Both the position numbers and the translations under genes were made by a program. A stretch of DNA of 64,000 bases from positions 1,736,001-1,800,000 of the forward strand of contig NZ_CP126994.1 in NCBI RefSeq assembly GCF_030252425.1, read 5' to 3'. Within the stretch, counting starts at the first letter, position 1, and each line of letters begins with the position of its first letter. Source of the stretch: Acidisoma sp. PAMC 29798 (lineage in GTDB: Bacteria; Pseudomonadota; Alphaproteobacteria; Acetobacterales; Acetobacteraceae). Below, one piece after another: positions 8,440-18,168 of this stretch. The notes under the pieces were generated by a model, which was given only the letters and a program-made list of their open reading frames with translations, had not been told where the DNA came from and ran no database searches.

Positions 8440-8748
8440 GGGTCTGCCCGTCTACATCATTCTATGGCGATTATTATCTTGTTAGCGCAGAGGCTCAAGT
8501 CATTTCTGCGTCGCGCTCCGTAACGACGCAGCAATCCTCTAGAATACTTCACCCAAAGAGGTGATTTCCTGGCCCCATTATGCGCCTTTAGAGGTAGGGA
8601 CGGCCAAGCGCTTACCGGATGGCCTAAGCCAGTCGGCTCTTGCCCGGCCATGTCTGCGGCGGATACTGTCTACCCGCCAAGGTCGGCCTAGGCTGGCACC
8701 CGTCGGCGCCGCGACCAGGCGGTCGCATCAGTCGAATGAGGATCGCGT
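8440..8748. other. Intergenic region, divergent, no gene seen
   Basis: This 309-bp gap lies between two divergent genes. Its left half is AT-richer than the surroundings and contains an 8-bp stem (CTGCGTCG 8506-8513 with CGACGCAG 8524-8531). GAGG at 8739-8742 is the probable ribosome-binding site of the next gene. Nothing else supportable was found. Confidence 0.5.
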
Positions 8749-10065
8749 ATGGACGGAGCCGCCGGTTTGGATGCCCGACCGGATCAGCCCGCAGACCCGG
8801 CCCCGGTGTTGGCCAAGCCTGAGGTCATCGCTTCGGCTCCCACCCCGCCGCCCGCGCCCAATTTTCCGCCACCTGCCGAACAGCCGACCGAGGTGGGGCC
8901 GCGCGGCCTGCGCTATGACTTCAACTTCGGTGCCCGTGTCACCCTGCCCAATCGCACGATCGGCAAATGGCTGGTCCGGCTGCGCGACCTCGATACTGGC
9001 AATGTCCTGTTCCAGAGTGAGAACCAGGGCGCCTTCGTCCGCTCGTCGAAACGCTTCTTCGTCCGTTTCTCCGTCGAGGTCTTCGATGTCGATGGCGCCA
9101 ATCCACCAACCTCCATCCTGCTTCACGACTATGATGCCCGTGATCGTGAGGTTCTGATCCAGTTTCCCATTGGCACCCTGGGCGACACCCTGGGCTGGTT
9201 TCCCTATGCGGCGCGGTTCGCGGCCGTCCATGGCTGCCGGCTCACCTGCGCCATGTCGGGCCTCATCATCCCGATCCTGAAGGACTCCTATCCGCATATT
9301 CGCTTTCTCACCCACGACCAGGTCATCGAGCAGAAGGTCGCCGAAACGGCCTATGCCACCTATTGCCTCGGCCTGTTTTTCGACGATGTGGAATGTACCC
9401 AGCAGCCGACCGATTTCCGCCATGTCGGGCTGCACCGGACCGCCGGCTATATCCTGGGTGTCGATCCGACGGAGGAATCGCCGCGCCTCACGTTGCCCGA
9501 CGAAAGCCGGCCCATCGCCGAGCCTTATGTCTGCATCGCCGTCCAGGCCTCAACCCAATGCAAGCAGTGGAACAACCCCAATGGCTGGCATGAGGTCATT
9601 TCCTACCTCAAGAGCCACGGCTACCGAGTGATTTGCATCGATCAGAAGGCGGTCGGCGGCCAGGGCATTGTCTGGACTCACATCCCGCATGGCGCGGAAG
9701 ATCAGACCGGCGATCGGCCTTTGGCGGAGCGCGCGCGCTGGCTGCGCCACGCCACAGGCTTCATCGGCACCAGCAGCGGCCTCGCCTGGCTGGCCTGGGC
9801 CGCCGGCTGCCCGGTGGGGCTGATCAGCGGCTTCACCCATCCCACCAATGAATTCGCCACGCCGTACCGGGTCATCAACTGGCATGCCTGCAATTCCTGC
9901 TGGAACGATCCGCGCCTGCGCTTTGACCACAAGGACTTTCTGTGGTGCCCGCGTCATGCGGGCACGCCCCGGCAGTTTGAGTGTTCAAAGTTGATCACCG
10001 CGGCGCATGTGATCGGCGTAATGAAGTCCGTGTTCGAAAGGGCGAACGCGGATGGACAAGACTGA
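8749..10065 (+). CDS. Autotransporter-type protein O-heptosyltransferase (TibC-like)
   Basis: The 438-residue protein resembles the autotransporter strand-loop-strand O-heptosyltransferases (TibC/Aah group), which add heptose to Ser residues of adhesins in the cytoplasm. After a Pro/Ala-rich leader (about 1-55) come a beta-rich N-terminal domain and a GT-B core (QFPIGTLGDTLGWFPYAARF; IGTSSGLAWLAWAAGCPVG). Four Cys (381, 384, 400, 412; spacing CNSC, then LWC, then FEC) match the ferric-iron site of TibC. No autotransporter substrate lies in the window. The GT9 gene at 13540 could be functionally related. The end overlaps the proposed putA start by 14 nt, so coupling is possible. Confidence 0.85.
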   Translation: MDGAAGLDARPDQPADPAPVLAKPEVIASAPTPPPAPNFPPPAEQPTEVGPRGLRYDFNFGARVTLPNRTIGKWLVRLRDLDTGNVLFQSENQGAFVRSSKRFFVRFSVEVFDVDGANPPTSILLHDYDARDREVLIQFPIGTLGDTLGWFPYAARFAAVHGCRLTCAMSGLIIPILKDSYPHIRFLTHDQVIEQKVAETAYATYCLGLFFDDVECTQQPTDFRHVGLHRTAGYILGVDPTEESPRLTLPDESRPIAEPYVCIAVQASTQCKQWNNPNGWHEVISYLKSHGYRVICIDQKAVGGQGIVWTHIPHGAEDQTGDRPLAERARWLRHATGFIGTSSGLAWLAWAAGCPVGLISGFTHPTNEFATPYRVINWHACNSCWNDPRLRFDHKDFLWCPRHAGTPRQFECSKLITAAHVIGVMKSVFERANADGQD

Positions 10066-13000
10066 AGTCAGGCGTCCGCTTTATGCGGCCGGCGCGCAGA
10101 CGCCGCTCCGCACAGCGATCACCGCCGCCTATCGCCGCGCCGAGCCCTTGTGCCTGCGGCCGCTGCTCGATGCCGCGACCCTGTCCCCCGAAGCCGCGAC
10201 TGCGGCCGAGGCCCAGGCGCGCCAATTGGTCGAGGCTTTGCGGGGCAAGAAGCGCAGCGGGGGCGTCGATGGCCTCGTGCAGGAATATGCCCTGTCGAGC
10301 CAGGAGGGGGTGGCGCTGATGTGCCTGGCGGAGGCGCTGCTGCGCATCCCCGATGCCGCCACGCGGGACGCCCTGATCCGCGACAAGATCGCACCCGGCG
10401 ATTGGCGCGCCCATGTCGGCCATAGCCCGTCGCTCTTCGTCAATGCCGCCACCTGGGGCCTCGTCGTCACCGGTAAGCTGGTCGGCAGCACGAATGAGAC
10501 GACCCTGTCGGCGGCGCTGACACGGCTGATCGGCCGGGGCGGGGAGCCGGTGATCCGCCGTGGTGTCGACATGGCCATGCGCATAATGGGCGAGCAGTTC
10601 GTGACGGGCCAGACCATCGACGAGGCGCTGAGGCGTGCCGGCAAGATGGAGGCGAAGGGGTTTCGCTATTCCTACGATATGCTGGGTGAGGCCGCGACCA
10701 CGGCGGCAGATGCCGAGCGCTATTTTGCCGACTACGAAACGGCCATCCATGCCATCGGCCGCGCGTCCAATCAGCGCGGGATTCTCGATGGCCCGGGCAT
10801 TTCGATCAAGCTCTCCGCCCTCCATCCGCGCTACAGCCGCGCGCAACGGGACCGCGTCATGGCGGAACTGCTGCCTCGGCTGCTGTCCTTGGCGCGGCTC
10901 GCGCATGGCTATGACATCGGCCTCAATATCGACGCGGAGGAGGCAGACCGGCTCGACCTCTCCCTCGACCTGTTGGAGGCGCTGTGCCTGGACCCGGATT
11001 TGGCCGGGTGGAACGGCATCGGTTTCGTCGTGCAGGCCTATCAGAAACGCGCGCCCTTCGTGCTCGACTGGATCATCGATCTCGGCCGCCGCACCGGCCA
11101 TCGGCTGATGCTACGACTTGTCAAAGGCGCTTACTGGGACAGCGAAATCAAGCGTGCGCAGATCGATGGGCAGGACGGCTTTCCGGTGTTTACGCGCAAG
11201 CTCTATACCGACGTGTCCTATCTCGCCTGCGCTCAGAAACTGCTGAGCGCGCCGGACGCCGTCTTTCCGCAATTCGCCACCCATAATGCGCAGACCCTCG
11301 CTGCCGTCATGGCCATGGCGCCGGGCGCGTTTCACGCGGGCCAATACGAGTTCCAATGCCTGCATGGCATGGGCGAGCCGCTGTACGAGGAGGTCGTGGG
11401 CCCCGACAAGCTCGGCCGGCCCTGCCGCATCTACGCCCCGGTCGGCACGCATGAGACGCTGCTGGCCTATCTCGTCCGCCGCTTGCTGGAGAATGGCGCC
11501 AACTCCTCCTTCGTCAATCGCATTTCTGACGCCGCCGTGCCGGTGGCGGCGCTGATCGCCGATCCGGTCGCGACCGTGCGCGCGCAACACCCGGACGGCG
11601 CGCCGCATCCCGCCATTGCCGATCCGCGTGCCCTGTTCGGCGCGGAGCGGCGGAATTCCCGAGGCCTCGATCTCTCCAACGAGCAGACCCTCATCCTGCT
11701 GGATGCGCTGCGCGCGGACATGACCTGGCGCGCGGGCACCGGCGAGGACGGGCGGCCGGTGCTCAACCCGGCGGACCACCGGGACGAGGTCGGTTGGGTC
11801 TATGAGGCGACGGTCACCGAGGCCACGGCGGCGATGGGTCGCGCGGACGCGGCGGCGGCGGCCTGGGCCGCGACGCCGGTTGCGGATCGCGCTGCCTGCC
11901 TCGGCCGGGCCGCCGACTCCCTCGAAGATCGGATGCCGATGCTCCTCGGCCTACTCGCGCGGGAAGCCGGCAAGACCCTGCCAAATGCGATCGGTGAGGT
12001 GAGGGAGGCGGTCGATTTCCTGCGCTATTACGGCGCCGAGGCCGCACGGACACTCGGCGGCAGCCGACCGCTCGGTCCCGTCGCCTGCATTAGCCCTTGG
12101 AACTTTCCACTCGCCATCTTCATCGGCCAGGTCGCGGCGGCGCTGGCGGCCGGCAATACCGTGCTCGCCAAGCCGGCGGAAGAAACGCCCCTGATTGCGG
12201 CCGAGGCCGTGCGTCTTCTCCACGAGGCCGGAATTCCCGCCGATGTCCTGCAATTGGTACCCGGTGACGGCGCGGTTGGCGCCGCCCTCGTCGCGGATCC
12301 CCGCATCCAGGGCGTGATCTTCACAGGCTCGACTGAGGTCGCGCGCGCCATTCAGCGGCAACTCGCTGAGAGGCTGACGACGGAGGGCCGGCCGGTGCCG
12401 CTGATCGCCGAAACCGGCGGGCAGAATGCCCTGGTGGTCGATAGTTCCGCCTTGGCCGAGCAGGTGGTGGGCGACGTGTTGTCCTCGGCCTTCGATTCCG
12501 CCGGCCAGCGCTGCTCGGCGCTGCGGATCCTGTGTTTGCAGGAGGATATCGCCGAGCGGACGCTGACTATGCTGCGCGGTGCGATGCGGGAATTGGCGAT
12601 CGGGCGACCCGACCGTCTCGAGGTCGATATCGGGCCGGTCATCACGGCCGAGGCGCAGACGATGCTGCTCGCTCATGTCGCAGCGATGCGGGCGCGGGGT
12701 TTTCCGGTCGAAACCCTGGCGCTGCCGGAGGATAGCGCCCATGGCACCTTCGTGGCGCCGACGCTCATCGAGCTCGGCGCCGTCAGCGATGTCACGCGGG
12801 AGGTGTTCGGCCCGGTGCTCCATGTGCTGCGCTTTCCGCGCGGTGGCTTGGATGCGCTGATCGACGCCATTAACGCGACCGGCTACGGCCTCACCTTCGG
12901 GCTGCATACCCGGATCGATGAGACCGCGTCGCGTGTGCTGAAGCGGATTTCTGCCGGCAATATCTACGTCAATCGCAATATCATCGGCGCCGTCGTGGGC

Positions 13001-13543
13001 GTGCAGCCCTTCGGCGGCGGCGGCCTGTCCGGCACGGGGCCGAAGGCCGGCGGGCCTTTGTATCTCAGGCGCCTCGTCTCGGCCTTGCCGTCCATGGCGC
13101 CGATTGGCGGCACCATCGACCTGCCGGGCCCGGCCGGGGAGTCGAACCTCTACCGCCTGCATCCGCGCGGCCGGATCGCGGTTTTGGCACGGACGGAAGC
13201 AGGTCTGGCCGAGCAACTCGATGCGGTGCTCGGCACCGGCAATACGGCCCTGGTGGAGGGCGACAATCCGGCGCTCGGCGTGCTGGATGGCATGACGCCG
13301 GAACGCGCGGCGCGCGTCACGGTCACCGATCATTGGCTGGCGACGCCCCATCTGCGTGGGGTCCTGTTCGACGGCGACAGCGCGGCGCTGATAGCGCTCA
13401 ACCGTCAGGTCGCCGCACGGCCCGGCGCCATCCTGATAGTCCAGACCAGGCCCTATCGCCGGGAATGGCTGCTGGAGGAAACCTCCGTCAGCACCAATAC
13501 CGCCGCTGCCGGCGGCAATGCGACGCTGATGGCGATCAGCTAG
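10052..13543 (+). CDS. putA: Bifunctional proline dehydrogenase / glutamate-semialdehyde dehydrogenase
   Basis: The 1163-residue PutA oxidises proline to glutamate in two channelled steps (FAD proline dehydrogenase, then NAD aldehyde dehydrogenase). The PRODH barrel spans about residues 150-470 (HRLMLRLVKGAYWDSEIK; FATHNAQT). The ALDH domain spans about 570-1010, with the catalytic Cys821 in AGQRCSALR and the general-base Glu in AETGGQNAL about 34 residues before it. There is no N-terminal ribbon-helix-helix, so it cannot act as its own repressor. An additional ~150-residue C-terminal domain, as in long type-B PutA, covers the tunnel. Its stop shares CTAG with the convergent GT9 gene. The nearby N-methylproline-demethylase-like gene may supply proline. 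Confidence 0.96.
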   Translation: MDKTEVRRPLYAAGAQTPLRTAITAAYRRAEPLCLRPLLDAATLSPEAATAAEAQARQLVEALRGKKRSGGVDGLVQEYALSSQEGVALMCLAEALLRIPDAATRDALIRDKIAPGDWRAHVGHSPSLFVNAATWGLVVTGKLVGSTNETTLSAALTRLIGRGGEPVIRRGVDMAMRIMGEQFVTGQTIDEALRRAGKMEAKGFRYSYDMLGEAATTAADAERYFADYETAIHAIGRASNQRGILDGPGISIKLSALHPRYSRAQRDRVMAELLPRLLSLARLAHGYDIGLNIDAEEADRLDLSLDLLEALCLDPDLAGWNGIGFVVQAYQKRAPFVLDWIIDLGRRTGHRLMLRLVKGAYWDSEIKRAQIDGQDGFPVFTRKLYTDVSYLACAQKLLSAPDAVFPQFATHNAQTLAAVMAMAPGAFHAGQYEFQCLHGMGEPLYEEVVGPDKLGRPCRIYAPVGTHETLLAYLVRRLLENGANSSFVNRISDAAVPVAALIADPVATVRAQHPDGAPHPAIADPRALFGAERRNSRGLDLSNEQTLILLDALRADMTWRAGTGEDGRPVLNPADHRDEVGWVYEATVTEATAAMGRADAAAAAWAATPVADRAACLGRAADSLEDRMPMLLGLLAREAGKTLPNAIGEVREAVDFLRYYGAEAARTLGGSRPLGPVACISPWNFPLAIFIGQVAAALAAGNTVLAKPAEETPLIAAEAVRLLHEAGIPADVLQLVPGDGAVGAALVADPRIQGVIFTGSTEVARAIQRQLAERLTTEGRPVPLIAETGGQNALVVDSSALAEQVVGDVLSSAFDSAGQRCSALRILCLQEDIAERTLTMLRGAMRELAIGRPDRLEVDIGPVITAEAQTMLLAHVAAMRARGFPVETLALPEDSAHGTFVAPTLIELGAVSDVTREVFGPVLHVLRFPRGGLDALIDAINATGYGLTFGLHTRIDETASRVLKRISAGNIYVNRNIIGAVVGVQPFGGGGLSGTGPKAGGPLYLRRLVSALPSMAPIGGTIDLPGPAGESNLYRLHPRGRIAVLARTEAGLAEQLDAVLGTGNTALVEGDNPALGVLDGMTPERAARVTVTDHWLATPHLRGVLFDGDSAALIALNRQVAARPGAILIVQTRPYRREWLLEETSVSTNTAAAGGNATLMAIS

Positions 13544-14430
13544 ACCGAGGCCAGCATCTTCAGGCAGGCGGCATAAGCGGTCTCGACGGACAGGCTTTCC
13601 ATCGTCGTGCCATCCGCCAGCGCCCAGGCGGCGCGCAGGCCGGCCGGCGCCATTTCCTCCGCGCGGTCGATGGTCGTGCCGCAGAGGCCGATGGTCGGCG
13701 TGCCGGAGGCAGCGGCGAGATGCATGAGGCCGCTGTCATTGCCGACATACAGGGCGCAGCGCTGGATGCAGGCCGCCACTTCGGGCAACGCCAGAGTACC
13801 GCATAGATCGATGGCGCTGGGCAGGGCGGCGAGCAGCGGCGCGGCCATGGCGCGTTCCGCCTCCCCCGGTCCCGCGAAAACGGCGACGGCGGCATTCGGC
13901 AGCGGCCCTGCGCAGAGCCTCTCATAGAGCGCGGCGAAGCGCTCCGCCGGCCAGACCTTGGGCGCCCAATTGGCTGTAGCGCCGAAGGCAATGACCGGGC
14001 GGTCCGCCGGCAGAATGGCCTGGGCGCGGGCGCGATCCTCCGGCGCGGTCCAGACCACAGGGAGGGGGGCGGGGGTGATGCCGAGGATATGGGCATATTG
14101 CTCGAACATGCGGCCGGGCACCCGGCGGCGCACGGCGCGCCGCTTGGCGGGCAGGAAATAGACGAGCAGGGAGCCGCGCATATCCACGACGAGATCCCAG
14201 ACGGTGGAGACCGTCGCCCACCACAGCTTCATCCAATGGCTGTCGTTCTTGTGCTTGACGACAAGGATGGTGCGTTCGCGGTTCGGCATGCGCGCGAAGA
14301 CGCCCTCGGCGGCCGGCCCACAGGCGATGGTGATGCGCGCCTGCGGATAGGTGCGGATCAGGTGATCCAGGACTCCGCAGGTGATGACGGCGTCACCGAT
14401 GCGGTTGGAGGAGACGAAGAGGATGCGCAT
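13540..14430 (-). CDS. Glycosyltransferase family 9 (heptosyltransferase-like)
   Basis: The 296-residue GT-B enzyme of the ADP-heptose:LPS heptosyltransferase family begins MRILFVSSNRIGDAV, the classic GT9 start. The C-terminal nucleotide-sugar half shows FGATANWAPKVWPAERFA and VGNDSGLMHLAAASGTPTIGL. These enzymes normally extend the lipopolysaccharide core at the inner membrane. Start at ATG 14430 was chosen since the family motif begins there. It is downstream of the EEP gene in the same direction (67-nt gap) and convergent with putA, sharing the stop palindrome CTAG. A precise acceptor cannot be read from the sequence. Confidence 0.88.
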   Translation of the reverse strand: MRILFVSSNRIGDAVITCGVLDHLIRTYPQARITIACGPAAEGVFARMPNRERTILVVKHKNDSHWMKLWWATVSTVWDLVVDMRGSLLVYFLPAKRRAVRRRVPGRMFEQYAHILGITPAPLPVVWTAPEDRARAQAILPADRPVIAFGATANWAPKVWPAERFAALYERLCAGPLPNAAVAVFAGPGEAERAMAAPLLAALPSAIDLCGTLALPEVAACIQRCALYVGNDSGLMHLAAASGTPTIGLCGTTIDRAEEMAPAGLRAAWALADGTTMESLSVETAYAACLKMLASV

Positions 14431-14497
14431 GCGGGCGGCATGCTCCGTCCGGCGAAGTGCCGTCAAGGCAGGGCAGGTTCGATGGTGGGGCACGGTC

Positions 14498-15163
14498 TCA
14501 CCCCACCTCCACGACGATCGGCTTATGGTCCGACCGTCCCTTCGGCAAGGCGCGGGCCGACCGGGGTTCCCAATCCCGCACCATGCAGCGGTCGAGGCGG
14601 AAGGGCAGAACGCCGCGCGCCATATGCGTGATCGCCCTCGGCCCGCAATCCTGCCAGCCGCTGCGGGTCAGCCACCCGACGGCATTGAAATCCCCGATGA
14701 TGATCGCGCGCGGCGCGCACACCGTGGCGACGGAGGCGAATTGTCGGCGGAGGAGCCGCTGGTTATGGGCGAGATGAATATTGGCCAGCGTATAGGTCGG
14801 GAAGCGCAGGATCATGGCGTAGCGACGGCGCTTATGGGGCTGCGCCGGGTTGTGTTCGAGGGTGAGATACTCGATCGGCGGCAGTGCCGTTGGGGACCAC
14901 ACGGCCAGGCCATCCGCCCCACCCACGAAGGCCCGAAAGGCAACAACCCCGCCGATCAACCCCGGAAGATCGACACTCTGCGCACTCGCTTCCTGAAGCA
15001 GCAGGATATCCGGCTGTTCCTGGCCGACCAGGGCTGCGATATCTTGCAGCGTCGCGCCCGTCAGCCTCAACACGTTCCAACTCACGATTTTCAGCGTCTT
15101 GCCCCAGAAGGTTGTGCGAGCGGCAGTTCTGCCACCGCCGGCCTGTCCGCTCCACGGTGACAC
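14498..15163 (-). CDS. Endonuclease/exonuclease/phosphatase (EEP) family hydrolase
   Basis: The protein has up to 221 residues with the DNase I-like EEP signature: IVSWNVLRL, QPDILLLQE (metal Glu), GDFNAVGW (Asp/Asn pair) and a terminal SDHKPIVVEV (Asp-His). It is compact, with no signal peptide or membrane helix. Members range from phosphodiesterases to nucleases, so the substrate is open. The true start is unclear: GTG 15163 is the outermost, but family homology starts about 25 residues later, near KTLKIVSW, so a non-ATG internal start is possible. Probably co-transcribed with the GT9 gene that follows. Confidence 0.8.
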   Translation of the reverse strand: MSPWSGQAGGGRTAARTTFWGKTLKIVSWNVLRLTGATLQDIAALVGQEQPDILLLQEASAQSVDLPGLIGGVVAFRAFVGGADGLAVWSPTALPPIEYLTLEHNPAQPHKRRRYAMILRFPTYTLANIHLAHNQRLLRRQFASVATVCAPRAIIIGDFNAVGWLTRSGWQDCGPRAITHMARGVLPFRLDRCMVRDWEPRSARALPKGRSDHKPIVVEVG

Positions 15164-15222
15164 AGATGAAACCTCACGACCGCCTCTATGCGCAGGAGCC
15201 CTAACTGAGGCTGCCGCACGCC

Positions 15223-15522
15223 GTGTCCATCCGCCAGGGTGCGGCCACCATGAGCGATATCAACACCGAACGTCCTTTCCTTGCAGGCGCCTTTACCAAG
15301 CCGAAACAGACGGCTGGGGCGACGCCTCATTGCCGCCCGCCACACCAGGCGGTGAATGGGTCCCTCCACTGGGTCGGCAAACCCGGCCAGAAGCCAATCG
15401 CCGCCGAATGGGTGTCTGGCTTTTGGGTCGCGGTCGGCCGCACAGACTGGGACGCGCCGCTGGCGCTCGCGTCGGATCGCTGGCGCTACCTGGGGGCCGC
15501 GTCGCCAGCCCCGCTGCAATGA
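15223..15522 (+). CDS. Small hypothetical protein, up to 99 residues
   Basis: A short frame begins GTG 15223, or more likely ATG 15250 ([13 protein letters not shown], 90 residues). The product is Trp- and Pro-containing ([41 protein letters not shown]) and has no membrane segment. The 3' end overlaps the convergent queC by 37 nt. The repeated W/G spacing suggests a small beta-rich domain, but no family is recognised. Confidence 0.45.
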   Translation: MSIRQGAATMSDINTERPFLAGAFTKPKQTAGATPHCRPPHQAVNGSLHWVGKPGQKPIAAEWVSGFWVAVGRTDWDAPLALASDRWRYLGAASPAPLQ

Positions 15523-16247
15523 CCCGTTCCTCCACCATCCTGCCAACGCGCCCATCCCGCGCCGCGTAAGTCGCAGGCGGGGCAAGTGCCGCAGCCATAG
15601 CCCCAGGCGTGCCGGTGCTGGCGATCGCCGAGGTAGCAGCTATGGGTCAGGTCGCGCACAAGGTTCACTAAAGGCGCACCGCCAAGATCCTCGGCCATTT
15701 GCCAGGTCGCGGCCTTGTCGATCCACATCAATGGCATTTCCAGCACGAAGCGCCGCTGCATGCCGAGGTTGAGCGCCACCTGCATCGCCTTGATGGTATC
15801 GTCCCTGCAATCCGGATACCCGGAATAATCCGTCTCACACATGCCGCCGATGATGTGCTTGATGTTGCGGCGCCAGGCGATCGCGGCTGCCGCTGTCATG
15901 AACATAAGGTTGCGGCCGGGCACAAACGTGTTCGGCAGGCCTTCTTCATTGATGACGATCTCCATCTCCGCCGTCATGGCTGTGCTACCGACGCCCGCGA
16001 GTGCCCCGGACAGATCGATCAGGTGGTCCATGCCGAGATGCGCACCCCAATCCTCCAATCTGGCAATGGCTTCGCGGATCGGCGCACGGCAGGCAAGTTC
16101 CACACTGTGGCGCTGCCCATAGTCAAACCCGACGGTCTCGACATGATCGAAGGTTTGCAGCGCCCAGGCGAGGCATGTGGTGGAATCCTGCCCGCCCGAA
16201 AACATGACGAGGGCAGAGCCTGTTCTGCGCTGATGGCCGAGTGACAT
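15486..16247 (-). CDS. queC: 7-cyano-7-deazaguanine (preQ0) synthase
   Basis: The 253-residue QueC converts 7-carboxy-7-deazaguanine plus ammonia and ATP to preQ0 for queuosine tRNA modification. The PP-loop SGGQDS is at residues 17-22. The C-terminal zinc site includes HSCYLGD and [16 protein letters not shown] 16247 (MSLGHQ) was chosen over ATG 16253 because AAGGA then sits 7 nt upstream. The C-terminus after CDLR runs about 20 residues (ending [12 protein letters not shown]). No other queuosine gene is in the window. It is divergent from the ABC importer operon. Confidence 0.95.
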   Translation of the reverse strand: MSLGHQRRTGSALVMFSGGQDSTTCLAWALQTFDHVETVGFDYGQRHSVELACRAPIREAIARLEDWGAHLGMDHLIDLSGALAGVGSTAMTAEMEIVINEEGLPNTFVPGRNLMFMTAAAAIAWRRNIKHIIGGMCETDYSGYPDCRDDTIKAMQVALNLGMQRRFVLEMPLMWIDKAATWQMAEDLGGAPLVNLVRDLTHSCYLGDRQHRHAWGYGCGTCPACDLRGAGWARWQDGGGTGHCSGAGDAAPR

Positions 16248-16583
16248 TCTCATGTCCTTTTCGTTCTGATGCGTCGTCGGCTTTGCCCATGCGCTGCTTG
16301 ACGGATGTTGCAAAGCCTGGAGATGCGTCCTGGGCAATGCCTCGCGACGGAATGCGCACGATCACCAAACCGTCAAAATTCGCTTGCCGAAGCCGACCTG
16401 CCCGAACAAGATACCCGCAGACACTGAGACGTGTCCGCGATCAGCGCCGTGCATCGGAACGCATAGAACCGTTCATAACGGTGAATGTGCCTGCGCGCGC
16501 GTTTGAACTGAGTGGTCACCGTGGGCGCCTGAACTATCTGACGCTAACCGATGCAAACGATCGATGAGAAGGGGCCTTTGGTC
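16248..16583. other. Divergent intergenic region queC / ABC importer
   Basis: This 336-bp stretch contains the start regions of two divergent units. It has no coding frame of credible length and no recognisable riboswitch fold for preQ1. The only clear structure is the inverted repeat at 16468-16482. Confidence 0.5.
16468..16482. promoter_or_regulatory. Short perfect palindrome, candidate operator
   Basis: ACCGTT-CAT-AACGGT is a 6-bp perfect inverted repeat with a 3-nt spacer, about 100 bp before the binding-protein start. It has the size of a dimeric repressor half-site pair, but no regulator gene lies nearby, so this is only a candidate. Confidence 0.35.
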
Positions 16584-18158
16584 ATGTCTGATATCCCGAA
16601 TGTTTTGACACCGAGCGGCCTGAAGCGACGCAGCCTGTTGGGTGGCGCCGCCGCCTTCGGTTTGGCGGTGCCCTTCGCCGGTGCATTGGGTCGTGCCCGC
16701 GCGGCGGATGCCACGCCCGTCAAGGGCGGCAACCTCAAAATCGGCATGAGCGGCGGCCAAAGCTCTGACTCTCTCGATCCCGCTCTGCTGACGAATTATG
16801 CGCCGACGCTCTTCAACTATTGCTGGGGTGAGACGCTGATCAATGTCGGTCTCGATGGCACGCCGCAGCCCAACCTCGCTGAATCCTGGACATCGTCCAA
16901 GGACGCGAAGATCTGGACGCTGAAGATTCGCAAGGGCGTGACCTTCCATAACGGCCAGACCCTGACCGCTGACGATTGCGTGAAAACCTTGCAGCGGCAT
17001 ATGGACCCGAAGACCAAGTCCGGCGCGCTTGGCGTGCTGGGTGGTATCGCAAGTGTCGCGACGGATGGTGACGCCATGGTCATCACGCTTAGTGGCGCGA
17101 ATGCGGATCTGCCACTGCTGGTCACGGATTATCACCTCGTTGTGCAGCCCGGCGGCGGCATCGACAAGCCGACGGCCGGCATCGGCACTGGCCCGTACAA
17201 GGTCGGCAATGTTCAGCCGGGCGTGCGGTATTCCGGCACGAAATATGCCGGCTACTGGAACAGCGAACTCGGCCATGTCGATTCAGTCGATGTCATCGTC
17301 ATGAATGACGACACGGCCCGCTCGGCCGCCCTGCAATCCGGCCAGGTGCATATCATCAACCAGGTCGATCCGAAGATCGTCAGCTTCATGAAGCGCAATC
17401 CGCGCGTGGTGATCGAGACGGTGGCGGGTCGTGGCCAGAACATCTTCAACATGTTCTGCGACACCGGGCCCTTCAAGAACAACGATGTCCGCATGGCGCT
17501 GAAGCTCGCGATGGACCGTGAGCAGCTCACCAAGCAGATCATGTTGGGCTATGCCTCGATCGGTAATGATTTCCCGATCAACAAGGCCTATCCGCTCTTT
17601 CCGTCCGACATTCCGCAGCGCACCTGCGATCCGGATCAAGCGAAGTTCTTCTACAAGAAGTCCGGCAATACCGATCCCATCGTGTTGCGCAGCGCCGAAG
17701 TCGCTTTCTCGGGCGCCGTCGATGCCGCCACGCTGTTTCAGCAGCAGGCACAGAAGGCCGGCATTCCCGTGCAAGTCGTACGTGAGCCCGATGATGGCTA
17801 TTGGTCGAACGTCTGGAACAAGAAGCCCTTCTCGGCCTCCTATTGGGGTGGCCGCGCAACGCAGGACCAGATGTATTCCACCGCCTATCTCTCCAAGGCC
17901 GATTGGAACGACACGCATTTCTTCCATCCGGAATTCGACACGATGCTGTTGCAAGCCCGTGGCGAACTCGATACCGCCAAGCGCGCCGAGATGTATCACG
18001 ACATGGGCATGCTGGTGCGTGACCAGGGCGGCTCGCTGCTGCCCTTCTTCAACGACTTCATCGATGCACGGTCCAGCACGGTGATGGGCTGGGTTACCGA
18101 TGCAAACGGTCCGCTGTCGAATTACCAGGCACCGTTGCGCGTCTGGCTGAAGGCCTAA
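16584..18158 (+). CDS. ABC importer solute-binding protein (family 5, peptide/opine type)
   Basis: The 524-residue periplasmic binding protein carries a twin-arginine-like export signal (LKRRSLLGGAAAFGLAVPFAGALGRARA) cleaved after ARA. The mature part has the SBP_bac_5 layout: GGNLKIGMSGG, ESWTSSKDAKIWTLKIRKGVTFHNG, GTGPYKV and RMALKLAMDREQL. Family ligands are di/oligopeptides, opines, nickel or related amines. ATG 16584 is preferred over ATG 16551 because AAGGGG lies 9 nt before it. It heads a four-gene transporter operon and is separated from the first permease by a strong hairpin with a T-run. Confidence 0.94.
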   Translation: MSDIPNVLTPSGLKRRSLLGGAAAFGLAVPFAGALGRARAADATPVKGGNLKIGMSGGQSSDSLDPALLTNYAPTLFNYCWGETLINVGLDGTPQPNLAESWTSSKDAKIWTLKIRKGVTFHNGQTLTADDCVKTLQRHMDPKTKSGALGVLGGIASVATDGDAMVITLSGANADLPLLVTDYHLVVQPGGGIDKPTAGIGTGPYKVGNVQPGVRYSGTKYAGYWNSELGHVDSVDVIVMNDDTARSAALQSGQVHIINQVDPKIVSFMKRNPRVVIETVAGRGQNIFNMFCDTGPFKNNDVRMALKLAMDREQLTKQIMLGYASIGNDFPINKAYPLFPSDIPQRTCDPDQAKFFYKKSGNTDPIVLRSAEVAFSGAVDAATLFQQQAQKAGIPVQVVREPDDGYWSNVWNKKPFSASYWGGRATQDQMYSTAYLSKADWNDTHFFHPEFDTMLLQARGELDTAKRAEMYHDMGMLVRDQGGSLLPFFNDFIDARSSTVMGWVTDANGPLSNYQAPLRVWLKA

Positions 18159-18168
18159 ATCCTTGCGG

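Noticed and set aside
11951-13351. 466-residue minus-strand frame inside putA
   Set aside because: Antisense to the PutA aldehyde dehydrogenase domain, which has catalytic residues in place; no recognisable domain in the shadow.
16248-16550. preQ1 riboswitch before queC
   Set aside because: No H-type pseudoknot or A-rich tail could be recognised near the queC start; the region shows only a short palindrome.
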